From Dethiosulfovibrio faecalis (GTDB lineage: Bacteria > Synergistota > Synergistia > Synergistales > Dethiosulfovibrionaceae), in the NCBI RefSeq assembly GCF_021568795.1, contig NZ_JAKGUE010000002.1, positions 62,001 through 126,000 of the forward strand: a stretch of DNA of 64,000 bases, in the 5' to 3' direction. The translations under genes and the position numbers were made by a program. Positions 38,470-47,320 of this stretch are shown here, one piece after another (position 1 is the first letter of the stretch; every line of letters begins with the position of its first letter). The notes beneath the pieces were generated by a model. That model ran no database searches. It saw only the letters and a program-made list of their open reading frames with translations, and had not been told where the DNA came from.

Positions 38470-39646
38470 AGTCCCTCTGGTGAAAAACACCTTCCTCCGG
38501 GAGGAGGAGACAAAAAAAACCCTGTCCAAATTCGTCCTGGACGCCCGAATCCTGAGCATGGGGGCCGAATGCCGCAAATTCGAGGAAAGCTTCGCCGAAT
38601 ATCAGGGGCGAAACAGGGCGGTGCTCTTCAACAGCGGAGGAAGCGCCAACCTGGCCCTCCTCCAGGCCCTGAAAAACATGGGCAGACTGAAAGACGAAGA
38701 CCTCATAGGCTTCTCCGCCGTCACCTGGTCCACCAACACCATGCCCATAATACAGCTGGGCATGGTCCCTGTTGCCTTGGACTGCTCCAGGGAAACCTTG
38801 AACGTCGAGCCCGAGGAACTTGAGAGATGCCTCAAAGACCACCCCCTGAAAGCCCTATTCATAACAAACGCCCTGGGCTTTGCTGGAGACCTGGACGTCG
38901 TCCGGGACATCTGCCGGGAAAAGGGAATAATCCTTCTAGAGGACAACTGCGAATCCCTGGGATCAGAGCTTAAGGGTACGAAACTCGGCAACTTCGGCCT
39001 CGCCTCCACATTCTCCTTCTTCGTCTCCCACCACATGTCCACCATCGAAGGCGGCATGATCTGCACCGACGACCTTGAGCTCACCGCCATGCTTAAACTC
39101 GTCCGTGCCAACGGCTGGGACAGAAACCTGGAGGAAGAGGAAAAAGCCACCATCAGGGCGAAATACCGGGTCCAGTCCGAACTGGACGCCAAATACACCT
39201 TCTACGACCTGGGCTACAACCTCAGGCCGACGGAGATAACCGGATTTTTGGGCCAACAGCAGCTGATTCACCTCCCTGCCTCGGTCCTCAAAAGACAGGA
39301 TAACTACCTAAGGGTGGAGAGGGCCATAAAGTCCAACCCAGACCTCCTGACCTTAAAGAGAGACCACCTGACGGTCCTCTCCAACTTTGCCATACCCATA
39401 CTTTGCAAGACCCCGGAGCTAAGGGAAAAATACGGCGAAAAACTGGAGCGAGCGGGGGTGGAGATAAGGCCTCTAATAGCTGGCAACATCCAAAGACAGC
39501 CCTTTTACGGCAAATACGTCCCCATCGCCAGAGAACTTAAAGACGCCGACTTTATCCACCGTTGCGGCCTCTACTGCGGCAACCACCCGGACTATCGCCA
39601 GGAGGAACTCTCCATCCTGGAGGACATACTGGGGGGAGGAAAATGA
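38462..39646 (+). CDS. colD: ColD-like PLP 3-dehydratase (GDP-4-keto-6-deoxymannose 3-dehydratase)
   Basis: The 394-residue protein has the DegT/DnrJ aminotransferase fold. At the PLP-lysine position it reads FVSHHMSTIEGG, so H190 replaces Lys. That change marks the 3-dehydratases ColD and RfbH rather than aminotransferases. The rest fits ColD: FNSGGSANL, ILLEDNCES, LGYNLRPTEITGFLGQQQ and IRPLIAGNI. Unlike RfbH it lacks the C-x-C-x7-C iron-sulfur ligands. ColD uses PMP and glutamate to remove the C3 hydroxyl. Position between the epimerase and manC supports GDP-colitose synthesis. GTG start. Confidence 0.85.
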   Translation: MYKVPLVKNTFLREEETKKTLSKFVLDARILSMGAECRKFEESFAEYQGRNRAVLFNSGGSANLALLQALKNMGRLKDEDLIGFSAVTWSTNTMPIIQLGMVPVALDCSRETLNVEPEELERCLKDHPLKALFITNALGFAGDLDVVRDICREKGIILLEDNCESLGSELKGTKLGNFGLASTFSFFVSHHMSTIEGGMICTDDLELTAMLKLVRANGWDRNLEEEEKATIRAKYRVQSELDAKYTFYDLGYNLRPTEITGFLGQQQLIHLPASVLKRQDNYLRVERAIKSNPDLLTLKRDHLTVLSNFAIPILCKTPELREKYGEKLERAGVEIRPLIAGNIQRQPFYGKYVPIARELKDADFIHRCGLYCGNHPDYRQEELSILEDILGGGK

Positions 39647-41034
39647 CCGAGATCAAAGCCCTCATACTTGCAGGAGGAGGAGGGACCAGACTGTGGCCCC
39701 TCTCAAGGGAAGAGGTCCCCAAGCAGTTTCTGAAACTCGCGGGAGACCACAGCCTCCTCCAGACCACCATAAAAAGGCTTCTGCCCCTCTGCGGCCAAGA
39801 GGGCATAAAAATAGTGGCAGGGGAGAGATGGGACAGCCAGATAGCCTTTCAGGCCTCCGACGTAGGCCTGAAAGGAAACATACACGTCCTCGAGCCGGAA
39901 GGCAGAAACACCGCCCCCGCCATAGCCCTTGGGCTGGCCCATTTGATGGAAAAAGGGGCCACCAGGGAAACGCCGGTCCTGGTCTGTCCCAGCGACCACA
40001 TAATCCAAAACGAAAAAGCCTTCCAAGACGCCCTGAAAACGGGGCTGCTGGCTCTGGAAGAGGGAAAACTGGTCACCTTCGGAATAGTTCCGGACGCTCC
40101 GGAGACCGGATTCGGCTACATAAAAAAAGGCGAAGACCGGGGAGGCTGGCACGACGTATCCCGGTTCGTCGAAAAGCCGGACCTGAAAAAAGCAAAGGAA
40201 TACGTCCAAAGCGGCCAGTACCTGTGGAACGGCGGGATATTCCTCTTTCGGGCCGGAGACATGATACACTCCTTCAAAGAACACCTCCCGGAGATAGCCA
40301 AACTCATGGAAGGCGGGGAGAGGACCATGATCGAGGGTTTCAAAGACCTTCCCTCCGTATCCATAGACTACGGCATAATGGAAAAGGCCTCCTCCGTGGC
40401 GGTGGTCCCACTGGACGCCTGCTGGTCCGACCTGGGGAGCTGGGACGCCATCTACCAGCAGGGGGAAAAAGACGGCAACCGCAACGTCCTAAAAGGGGAC
40501 GTCCTGGCCGATCGGTCGGAAGGGTGCCTGGTCCAAGGGGACAGACGGCTCATAGCCCTGTCGGGGGTCAGAGACCTGCTGGTGGTGGACACAGCCGACG
40601 CCCTGTACATAGCCCCTAGGGGGACATCCCAATCGGTCAAAGACGTAGTCGCCACACTGAAGGAGCGGTCCAGACCGGAGATAACCCAGGCCCCCGAAAG
40701 CGCCAGGAGATGGGGAGACTATAGAATCCTCCACGAAGGGGACGGCATAAAGGTAAAGAGAATCACAGTCCACCCGGGAAAGGCCCTGAGCCTCCAGTAT
40801 CACCACCACAGGACGGAACACTGGATAGTGGTAAAAGGCACAGCCCAGGTCGAGAGGGATGAAGAGACCTTCTACCTTCACGAAGGGGAAAGCACCTTTA
40901 TACAGAAAAACCAGCTCCACAGGCTCATAAACCCCGGAAAGATTCCCCTCGAGATAATAGAGGTCCAAAACGGGCCGTATCTGGGGGAGGACGATATTGT
41001 GAGGATAAAAGGCGAACCTAATGGACGAAACTAG
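39643..41034 (+). CDS. manC: Mannose-1-phosphate guanylyltransferase / mannose-6-phosphate isomerase
   Basis: The 463-residue bifunctional-type enzyme has an N-terminal pyrophosphorylase domain (LAGGGGTRLWPLSREEVPKQ, then FVEKPD) and a C-terminal cupin isomerase domain (KRITVHPGKALSLQYH, TEHWIVVKGTAQV). It makes GDP-mannose for Gmd. No phosphomannomutase (manB) is in the window. ATGA overlap with colD. Confidence 0.95.
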   Translation: MTEIKALILAGGGGTRLWPLSREEVPKQFLKLAGDHSLLQTTIKRLLPLCGQEGIKIVAGERWDSQIAFQASDVGLKGNIHVLEPEGRNTAPAIALGLAHLMEKGATRETPVLVCPSDHIIQNEKAFQDALKTGLLALEEGKLVTFGIVPDAPETGFGYIKKGEDRGGWHDVSRFVEKPDLKKAKEYVQSGQYLWNGGIFLFRAGDMIHSFKEHLPEIAKLMEGGERTMIEGFKDLPSVSIDYGIMEKASSVAVVPLDACWSDLGSWDAIYQQGEKDGNRNVLKGDVLADRSEGCLVQGDRRLIALSGVRDLLVVDTADALYIAPRGTSQSVKDVVATLKERSRPEITQAPESARRWGDYRILHEGDGIKVKRITVHPGKALSLQYHHHRTEHWIVVKGTAQVERDEETFYLHEGESTFIQKNQLHRLINPGKIPLEIIEVQNGPYLGEDDIVRIKGEPNGRN

Positions 41035-42040
41035 GAGGCCTAAAATAACGACGTTACTCCTGTCCTACGACTACGGCCTTCCCGAAAGGGGCCCGTCCTT
41101 GGAGAGAGGGCGTTTCTTTCCCGCTATATGCGACTTCGCCGACGTAACTCCCTTTTGGCTGGAGGAGAACGGCTACCCCGAGGACCTGGAGGGCCTCCAA
41201 GGCAGAATAGTGGATTTCGTCGAAAAAGAGCATCCTGACGTGGTCTTCACCATAACCATGAGGGACGAGATTCTCTGTCAGACCTTGGATAGGCTTAAAG
41301 AGCTGTCCTTCGTGGTCAACTGGTTCTGCGATGACCAGTGGAGGTTTGATGACTACTCCTCGAAAAGGGCTCCTCACCTGTCCGGAGCCATGACCGTGGA
41401 CCTCTACTCCCTGCCTAAATACAGGGAAAGGGCCATACCTGCGGTCTGGGTCCCCTGGGGTATAAGGGACTTTGCGGAAGAATCGTCCTTGCATGATGTA
41501 AAGTACGACTTTGACGTCTCCTTCATAGGAGGAGCGGACAGAAACCGTAGGTGGTGGATAAAGAGGATAGAGGCTCTCACCGGATCCCCTGTGGCCTGCT
41601 TCGGATCGGGCTGGAAAGGTGGCAGGGTCTCTGACCAGGACGTGATGGACATCATGCTTAAATCCAGGATAAACCTCAACCTCTCAAACAGCAGGAACAA
41701 CGACATTCGTTTCGTCCTCTCCTCTCCGGTGAACGCCCTAAGATACCTCCGGTCCGGCAAAAACCAAGAGCAGGTAAAGGCCAGAAACATAGAGATTCCG
41801 GCCTTCGGAGGATTTGAGCTGTCCTGCTACGCCCCAGGGATTGAGAGATACTTCTCCATAGGAGACGAAATAGACCTGTTCACCTCGCCGGAGGAAGCTG
41901 CGGTGAAAATATCCTACTATCTTCTCGATGAAAAGCGGAGGGAGTCCATGAAGCTAAAGGCTTACCGCAGGGCAAAAAGGGACTACCATCTTGGGGCGGT
42001 CATACTGGAAGGACTTAAAAACCTGGGGGTGTCGTTTTGA
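41021..42040 (+). CDS. CgeB-like glycosyltransferase
   Basis: The 339-residue protein has the layout of the CgeB/spore-maturation glycosyltransferase group. An N-terminal Rossmann-like half contains VVFTITMRDEI and NWFCDDQWRFDDY. The C-terminal half has VSFIGGADRNRRWW, NLSNSRNNDIRF, the switch EIPAFGGFELSCY and a final helix. The sugar donor is unknown. It overlaps manC by 14 nt and the GT10 gene by 4 nt, so it probably acts on the same glycan. Confidence 0.75.
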   Translation: MDETRRPKITTLLLSYDYGLPERGPSLERGRFFPAICDFADVTPFWLEENGYPEDLEGLQGRIVDFVEKEHPDVVFTITMRDEILCQTLDRLKELSFVVNWFCDDQWRFDDYSSKRAPHLSGAMTVDLYSLPKYRERAIPAVWVPWGIRDFAEESSLHDVKYDFDVSFIGGADRNRRWWIKRIEALTGSPVACFGSGWKGGRVSDQDVMDIMLKSRINLNLSNSRNNDIRFVLSSPVNALRYLRSGKNQEQVKARNIEIPAFGGFELSCYAPGIERYFSIGDEIDLFTSPEEAAVKISYYLLDEKRRESMKLKAYRRAKRDYHLGAVILEGLKNLGVSF

Positions 42041-43107
42041 ATCTCGCCATAGTCATGCCGTCGATCTACGGCCAAAACAGGGCCTTCGACCCCGACAGCC
42101 CCTTAAACAGGGACGATTGTCTTGCCCACCTTCGCCGTCTCAGGGAGAGGCTTAAGGGCATGGGTGTATCCCTATCCACCTACGACATGGTATCCCCTGA
42201 GGACACCTGGGGATACCTCTTTCTGGACTACCAGGGTAAGTTCATGAAAGAGCTGGATCGCCGGGGCTATGGAGGACACAGATATCTGGCCATATTCGAG
42301 TCGGAAGTCATAATAAGGGATAACTGGGACAGGGAAAAACACCGGTCCTTCGATGCCGTATTCACCTGGAACCGTAATGTCTTTTCAAAGCAGGATGGTG
42401 GTCCAAGGTATATACCCTACATGTGGCCCAACGACCTGACTCCACCTGTGGAGGTGCCCTCAAAAAAAGACAGGCAAAAGCTCTGTGTCCTCATGGCGGG
42501 GAATAAATGGAGCTCAGACCGGAGGGAGCTATACTCGAGCAGAAGGGATACCATCCGGTGGTTTGAAAAGCACCACCCTGATGAACTGGACCTATACGGC
42601 CCTGGCTGGAACTCCACCCCTCTAAAGAAGGTTGCCGAAACGGTAAAGACCATAGGTCGAAAGCTGCGGGGACGGCCCATCGGTCCTATAGGGGACCTAT
42701 GGGAGAAATTCTCCTGCTATCGTGGGATAGCCTCCTCCAAGAGAGAAACCCTGCCGAACTACGGCTTCTCCATATGCTACGAAAACGCCCAGGGCATACC
42801 GGGCTACATCACCGAGAAGATCTTCGACTGTTTCCTCTCAGGCATAGTTCCTGTGTACATGGGGTGGGAGGGCGTTCAGGAGGTCATACCGTCTGAGTGT
42901 TACGTGGACAGGAGGGCCTACGGCTCTCACGAGGAGCTTTATCGATACCTTGTCTCCATGTCGGAGGACGAATACCGAGGCTACTTAGAAGGGGCGTCGA
43001 CCTTCCTCACAGGGCCACTATCGAACCGTTTCAGCCTAGACGCCTTTGCCGACGCCATCATAGAGGGCATAGAGCCGGACTTAGCTAAAGAGGGGGACAA
43101 ACCATGA
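42037..43107 (+). CDS. GT10 (fucosyltransferase-family) glycosyltransferase
   Basis: The 356-residue protein contains the GT10 donor-binding signature FSICYENAQGIPGYITEKIFD followed by GIVPVYMG and P-x-ECYVD, the hallmark of alpha-1,3/4-fucosyltransferases. GT10 enzymes use GDP-L-fucose. Since colitose is 3-deoxy-L-fucose and the neighbouring genes predict GDP-L-colitose, the natural donor may be GDP-colitose. Start is TTG 42037 overlapping the previous stop. Its stop overlaps rfbF. Confidence 0.82.
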   Translation: MNLAIVMPSIYGQNRAFDPDSPLNRDDCLAHLRRLRERLKGMGVSLSTYDMVSPEDTWGYLFLDYQGKFMKELDRRGYGGHRYLAIFESEVIIRDNWDREKHRSFDAVFTWNRNVFSKQDGGPRYIPYMWPNDLTPPVEVPSKKDRQKLCVLMAGNKWSSDRRELYSSRRDTIRWFEKHHPDELDLYGPGWNSTPLKKVAETVKTIGRKLRGRPIGPIGDLWEKFSCYRGIASSKRETLPNYGFSICYENAQGIPGYITEKIFDCFLSGIVPVYMGWEGVQEVIPSECYVDRRAYGSHEELYRYLVSMSEDEYRGYLEGASTFLTGPLSNRFSLDAFADAIIEGIEPDLAKEGDKP

Positions 43108-43877
43108 AAGTAGTCATTCTGGCAGGGGGCTTTGGAACCAGGATAAGCGAGGAATCCCATCTGAAGCCCAAGCCCATGATCGAGATAGGAGGAAAGCCCA
43201 TACTGTGGCACATAATGAAGATCTACTCCCACTATGGCTTCGACGATTTTGTCGTATGCCTGGGCTACAAAGGACAGGTCATAAAGGAATTCTTCGCCAA
43301 CTACTACCTCCACATGTCCGACGTCACCTTCGATTTTCGTGACTCCAACCGGCTCACGGTACACTCCAACGCCGCCGAGCCGTGGAAGGTAACCTTGGTG
43401 GACACGGGACTGAACACCATGACAGGAGGCAGGGTCAAAAGGGTGGCCCCCTACCTGGAGGAGGGGACCTTTATGCTCACCTACGGCGACGGAGTGAGCG
43501 ACGTGCCAATAGACAGGCTGTTGGAGTTTCACCGCTCCCACGGAAAAACCGTTACCGTAACGGCGATTCAGCCAGCCGGTCGGTTCGGCGCTCTGGACAT
43601 GGACGAAAAAGGCTCGGTCAGCGGTTTCCAGGAAAAGCCCAAAGGTGACGGAAGCTGGATAAACGGCGGATTCTTCGTCCTTGAACGGAGCTTCCTGGAT
43701 CGACTGGGAGACGACGACACGGTCCTCGAGAGGGCTCCTCTCGAGGGAGTGGCAAAAGACGGCCAGCTAATGGCCTACAGACATAGAGGCTTTTGGCAGC
43801 CTATGGACACCTTGAGGGACAAGATAAAGCTCGACGAAGCCTGGGAGACTGGACAGGCACCGTGGAAGATATGGTGA
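43104..43877 (+). CDS. rfbF: Glucose-1-phosphate cytidylyltransferase
   Basis: The 257-residue enzyme shows LAGGFGTRISEESHLKPKP, GGKPILWHIMKIYSHYG and YGDGVSDV, all signatures of RfbF/DdhA. It makes CDP-glucose from CTP and glucose-1-P, the first step to CDP-3,6-dideoxy sugars. ATGA overlap with the GT10 gene. The rfbF-rfbG-rfbH order is the standard one. Confidence 0.95.
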   Translation: MKVVILAGGFGTRISEESHLKPKPMIEIGGKPILWHIMKIYSHYGFDDFVVCLGYKGQVIKEFFANYYLHMSDVTFDFRDSNRLTVHSNAAEPWKVTLVDTGLNTMTGGRVKRVAPYLEEGTFMLTYGDGVSDVPIDRLLEFHRSHGKTVTVTAIQPAGRFGALDMDEKGSVSGFQEKPKGDGSWINGGFFVLERSFLDRLGDDDTVLERAPLEGVAKDGQLMAYRHRGFWQPMDTLRDKIKLDEAWETGQAPWKIW

Positions 43878-43883
43878 CGGATC

Positions 43884-44978
43884 TTGAATAAAATAGATAA
43901 ATCCTTCTGGAACGGACGATCTGTGTTCGTGACGGGGCACACCGGGTTTAAAGGAGGATGGTTATCGCTCTGGCTGTCTTCTCTGGGAGCTCGGGTTCAC
44001 GGCTATGCTCTGGATCCTCCTACGTCGCCCTCCTTTTTCGATGCCTTGAAGTTGGACGACATGATCGACTCCACCATAGGAGACGTAAGGAACCTAGATC
44101 TCATGATAGCCGAGATGAAAAGGACTAGTCCCGAAATAGTCTTCCATATGGCTGCTCAACCGCTTGTCAGGGAATCCTACAAAAACCCTATAGAGACCTA
44201 CGATGTAAACGTAATGGGAACTGCCAAGGTCCTGGAAGCGGTTCGCAAAACCCCATCGGTACGGGCCGTAGTGGTAATAACCACCGACAAATGCTACGAA
44301 AACGGCGAACGTATATGGGGATACAGGGAAGACGAACCGCTGGGAGGATACGACCCCTACTCGAGCAGCAAAGCCTGCTCCGAAATAGTAGCCTCGGCCT
44401 ATCGTCGCTCCTACTTCAACCCTGACGATTATGACAGGCACCGGGTCGCCCTGGCAACGGCTAGGGCCGGAAACGTCTTGGGCGGAGGCGACTGGGCCAA
44501 GGACAGGCTGGTTCCCGACTGTTTTAGATCCATCCTTGCCGGTGAGCCGGTGATTATCCGAAGTCCCTATGCGGTTCGTCCGTGGCAGCACGTTCTGGAA
44601 CCTCTGTCGGGCTACCTTTGTCTTGGAAAACTGCTCTATCAGGCTGGACCGGAATACGGAGAGAGCTGGAACTTCGGTCCTCTGGACAGAGACGAACAGA
44701 CGGTCGAAAAAGTGGTCGGCAAACTCTGCGAACTATGGGGCGATCGGGCCGGATACGAGATAGGGGAGGATCCGGAAAGACTCCACGAAGCCTCCATGCT
44801 TAGGCTGGACTGTTCCAAAAGCCGGTTCAGACTCGACTGGCTTCCCGAATGGTCCCTCGAACAGGCGCTGCTTGCGTCGGTGGAATGGACCAAGGCTTGG
44901 AGTAACGGTGCCTCGAGCGACGAGATGACGACGATCTCCGTCGATCAGATAGACAAATATTCCAATGGAGAGAGCTAG
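43884..44978 (+). CDS. rfbG: CDP-glucose 4,6-dehydratase
   Basis: The 364-residue SDR has the NAD-binding VTGHTGFKGGWLSLWL loop, the HMAAQPLVRESY motif, VVITTDKCYEN and YDPYSSSKA with the catalytic Tyr and Lys. It forms CDP-4-keto-6-deoxyglucose. The only plausible start is TTG 43884, six bases after the rfbF stop. Confidence 0.94.
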   Translation: MNKIDKSFWNGRSVFVTGHTGFKGGWLSLWLSSLGARVHGYALDPPTSPSFFDALKLDDMIDSTIGDVRNLDLMIAEMKRTSPEIVFHMAAQPLVRESYKNPIETYDVNVMGTAKVLEAVRKTPSVRAVVVITTDKCYENGERIWGYREDEPLGGYDPYSSSKACSEIVASAYRRSYFNPDDYDRHRVALATARAGNVLGGGDWAKDRLVPDCFRSILAGEPVIIRSPYAVRPWQHVLEPLSGYLCLGKLLYQAGPEYGESWNFGPLDRDEQTVEKVVGKLCELWGDRAGYEIGEDPERLHEASMLRLDCSKSRFRLDWLPEWSLEQALLASVEWTKAWSNGASSDEMTTISVDQIDKYSNGES

Positions 44979-44982
44979 CCTT

Positions 44983-46317
44983 ATGACTGAAAAAGAAGCC
45001 CTAAGAAAAGAGATCTTGGAACTGGTCGGTCGTTACTGTGATATGGAAGACGACGCCCGGTCTTATAGAACCGGAGATAGAATTCCATACGGAGGAAGAG
45101 TCTACGACTCTCGGGAGGTAACCGCTTTGGTAAATGCCTCCTTGGACTTCTGGCTTACGGCGGGACCGGAAGCCTCGGGATTCGAGAGCGAATTCGCCGA
45201 CTTCCTGAACATCCGTCATTGCTCTTTGGTCAACTCGGGTTCCTCCGCCAACCTCCTTGCCTTCATGGCCTTGACGTCGCCTCTTCTGGGAGACAGAAAG
45301 ATCTCCAGAGGAGACGAAGTCATAACCGTGGCTGCCGGTTTCCCCACCACAGTTGCCCCTGTCGTCCAGTACGGCGCCGTGCCGGTATTTGTGGACGTCT
45401 CGTTGCCTACGGCGGATGTAGACGTCCACATGTTGGAAGATGCTTTGTCCGAAAAGACCAAGGCTGTGATGATAGCCCATACCCTGGGAAACCCCTTTGA
45501 CCTGGCCTCGGTCAAGGACTTTTGCGATTCCCACAATCTGTGGCTGGTGGAGGACAACTGCGACGCTCTAGGCTCCAAATATCTCATGGACGGAAAATGG
45601 CGCTACACCGGAACCATAGGACACCTGGGCACCTCCAGTTTCTATCCTCCACACCACATGACCATGGGAGAAGGGGGAGCGGTGTACACAGACGATCCCT
45701 TGCTTCATCGTATAGTTCGGTCCATGAGGGACTGGGGGAGAGACTGTACCTGTCCTTCTGGAGTGGATAACTCCTGCGGCCATAGATTTACCGGTCGTTA
45801 TGGAGAATTACCCGAGGGATACGACCATAAATATGTATACTCCCACCTGGGTTACAACCTTAAAGCGACGGACCTGCAAGCTGCGATAGGGCGGATCCAG
45901 ATAGAAAAACTGTCTGATTTCGTTGAAGCCAGAAAGAAAAATTGGGCCTATCTCAGAAAACGGATGGACAGGTACAGTGATCGTCTTATCTTGCCCGAGG
46001 CCACGGAGAACAGCGATCCCAGTTGGTTTGGCTTTCTCTTGACCGTCCGAGACGGAGCCGGTTTTTCCAGAGACGAAGCTGTAAGACATCTCGAATCCAG
46101 AGGGATCCAGACCAGGATGCTCTTTGCGGGGAACCTCATAAAACATCCCTGTTTCGACGATATGAGGAAACAGGGGATCGGATACAGGCAGATAGGACCT
46201 CTCGCTACCACCGACAGGATAATGACCGACAGTTTCTGGATCGGGGTATATCCTGGATTGGACGAGAGAAGATTGAACGCAATGGCAGAGGCAATTGAAG
46301 AGCTCTGCGAGAGGTGA
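44983..46317 (+). CDS. rfbH: RfbH/E1, CDP-4-keto-6-deoxyglucose 3-dehydrase
   Basis: The 444-residue PMP enzyme reads SFYPPHHMTMGEGG at the cofactor site, with His (H224) in place of Lys. Iron-sulfur ligands are visible as C193 plus C255, C257 and C265 (DCTCPSGVDNSCG), the E1 pattern C-xn-C-x-C-x7-C. Here n is 61 rather than the 57 I recall for Yersinia E1, because of a four-residue insert after C193. E1 makes the 3,4-glucoseen intermediate, which needs a separate E3 reductase; no such gene is in the window. ATG 44983 follows GGAGAG; an upstream ATG (44965) is in frame. Confidence 0.93.
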   Translation: MTEKEALRKEILELVGRYCDMEDDARSYRTGDRIPYGGRVYDSREVTALVNASLDFWLTAGPEASGFESEFADFLNIRHCSLVNSGSSANLLAFMALTSPLLGDRKISRGDEVITVAAGFPTTVAPVVQYGAVPVFVDVSLPTADVDVHMLEDALSEKTKAVMIAHTLGNPFDLASVKDFCDSHNLWLVEDNCDALGSKYLMDGKWRYTGTIGHLGTSSFYPPHHMTMGEGGAVYTDDPLLHRIVRSMRDWGRDCTCPSGVDNSCGHRFTGRYGELPEGYDHKYVYSHLGYNLKATDLQAAIGRIQIEKLSDFVEARKKNWAYLRKRMDRYSDRLILPEATENSDPSWFGFLLTVRDGAGFSRDEAVRHLESRGIQTRMLFAGNLIKHPCFDDMRKQGIGYRQIGPLATTDRIMTDSFWIGVYPGLDERRLNAMAEAIEELCER

Positions 46318-47320
46318 TCTCCTCCGTTCATGGCTTGACCCCCTGGCGGATCTCGCCATGGACCTGGCGGACGATCTGAAGGGCAGCCGGATTCTCTTGA
46401 CCGGTGGAACCGGCTTCGTAGGCACATGGATAACCTCGCTGCTTATGGCGATGAAAGACCGTGGTGCTGCCTTCGATCTCGCCATATTGTCCAGAAAACC
46501 GAACGTTTTAAGAGCCCGACTCGGAGCTTTCTTCGACCTCTCCTCTCTGGAGCTGATACCCTCGGATCTTACTGCGCCTCCTTTGGAGCTTCCTCGCTTC
46601 GACATGGCTATCCATGCCGCTGGCGAGATATCTCCCGGGGTGACCTGGCCGATGGTTGAGAAAAGCCTTGTCTCCGCCACCGGATCGGTCGCCGATGAAC
46701 TGGGAAAGAACGGCTGTCGCCGCTTCCTCTTCATAAGTTCAGGAGCCGTCTACGGTGATAGTGGAAATCCCGGCGGAGTGGCGGAAAACTGTTGCCTCGC
46801 TCCCGATCCCTGCGGTGGAGATATCTACGGAAACGCCAAGAGATGGGCCGAGACCCTGTCTCTCATGTACGGTAGAAAATGGGGAATGGAGGTTACCATA
46901 GCCCGATGCTTTGCATTTTCCGGTTTCTTTTTGCCTCTGAACGGTCGTTTTGCCCTAGGAAACTTCATTTCCGACGGTATAAAGAAAGATCCCGTCGTCG
47001 TCCGTGGTACAGGAACTCCATTAAGATCCTATCTGGACGGCAGCGATATGGCCCTTTGGCTCTTGACCCTATTGGTTCGTGGAAAAGACGGAAGACCCTA
47101 CAACGTTGGTTCTCCATATCCGATCTCCATAGGAGATACCGCCGCCATGGTTGCCGATATGAGTGGAACCAGGGTCGAGATCCTGAACGGACAGGACGGC
47201 AGAGGGGATTATTACCCTGCGACCGACAGAATAGAGGAAGATCTCGGTTTGAATCCTACCGTGGATTTGGTGGAATCCATAGAAAGAACGATAGTCTGGA
47301 ACGGAGGGGACGTTCTATGA
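46295..47320 (+). CDS. NAD(P)-dependent SDR reductase, YerF-like
   Basis: The 341-residue extended SDR has GGTGFVG at 37-43, a catalytic Ser in FISSGAVYGD (148-149), and Y178/K182 in IYGNAK. An N-terminal ~28-residue extension is typical of CDP-3,6-dideoxyhexose reductases. It starts at TTG 46295 inside rfbH; ATG 46358 is an alternative but would drop the extension. Next to a YerE-like enzyme, reduction of the two-carbon branch of a CDP-branched dideoxysugar (the YerF role) is favoured. Paratose or abequose synthase is the alternative. Confidence 0.72.
   Translation: MKSSARGDLLRSWLDPLADLAMDLADDLKGSRILLTGGTGFVGTWITSLLMAMKDRGAAFDLAILSRKPNVLRARLGAFFDLSSLELIPSDLTAPPLELPRFDMAIHAAGEISPGVTWPMVEKSLVSATGSVADELGKNGCRRFLFISSGAVYGDSGNPGGVAENCCLAPDPCGGDIYGNAKRWAETLSLMYGRKWGMEVTIARCFAFSGFFLPLNGRFALGNFISDGIKKDPVVVRGTGTPLRSYLDGSDMALWLLTLLVRGKDGRPYNVGSPYPISIGDTAAMVADMSGTRVEILNGQDGRGDYYPATDRIEEDLGLNPTVDLVESIERTIVWNGGDVL

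Noticed and set aside
38462-39646. Aminotransferase for perosamine or another amino sugar
   Set aside because: The Schiff-base Lys is replaced by His in the SHHMSTIEGG motif, which fits 3-dehydratases instead.
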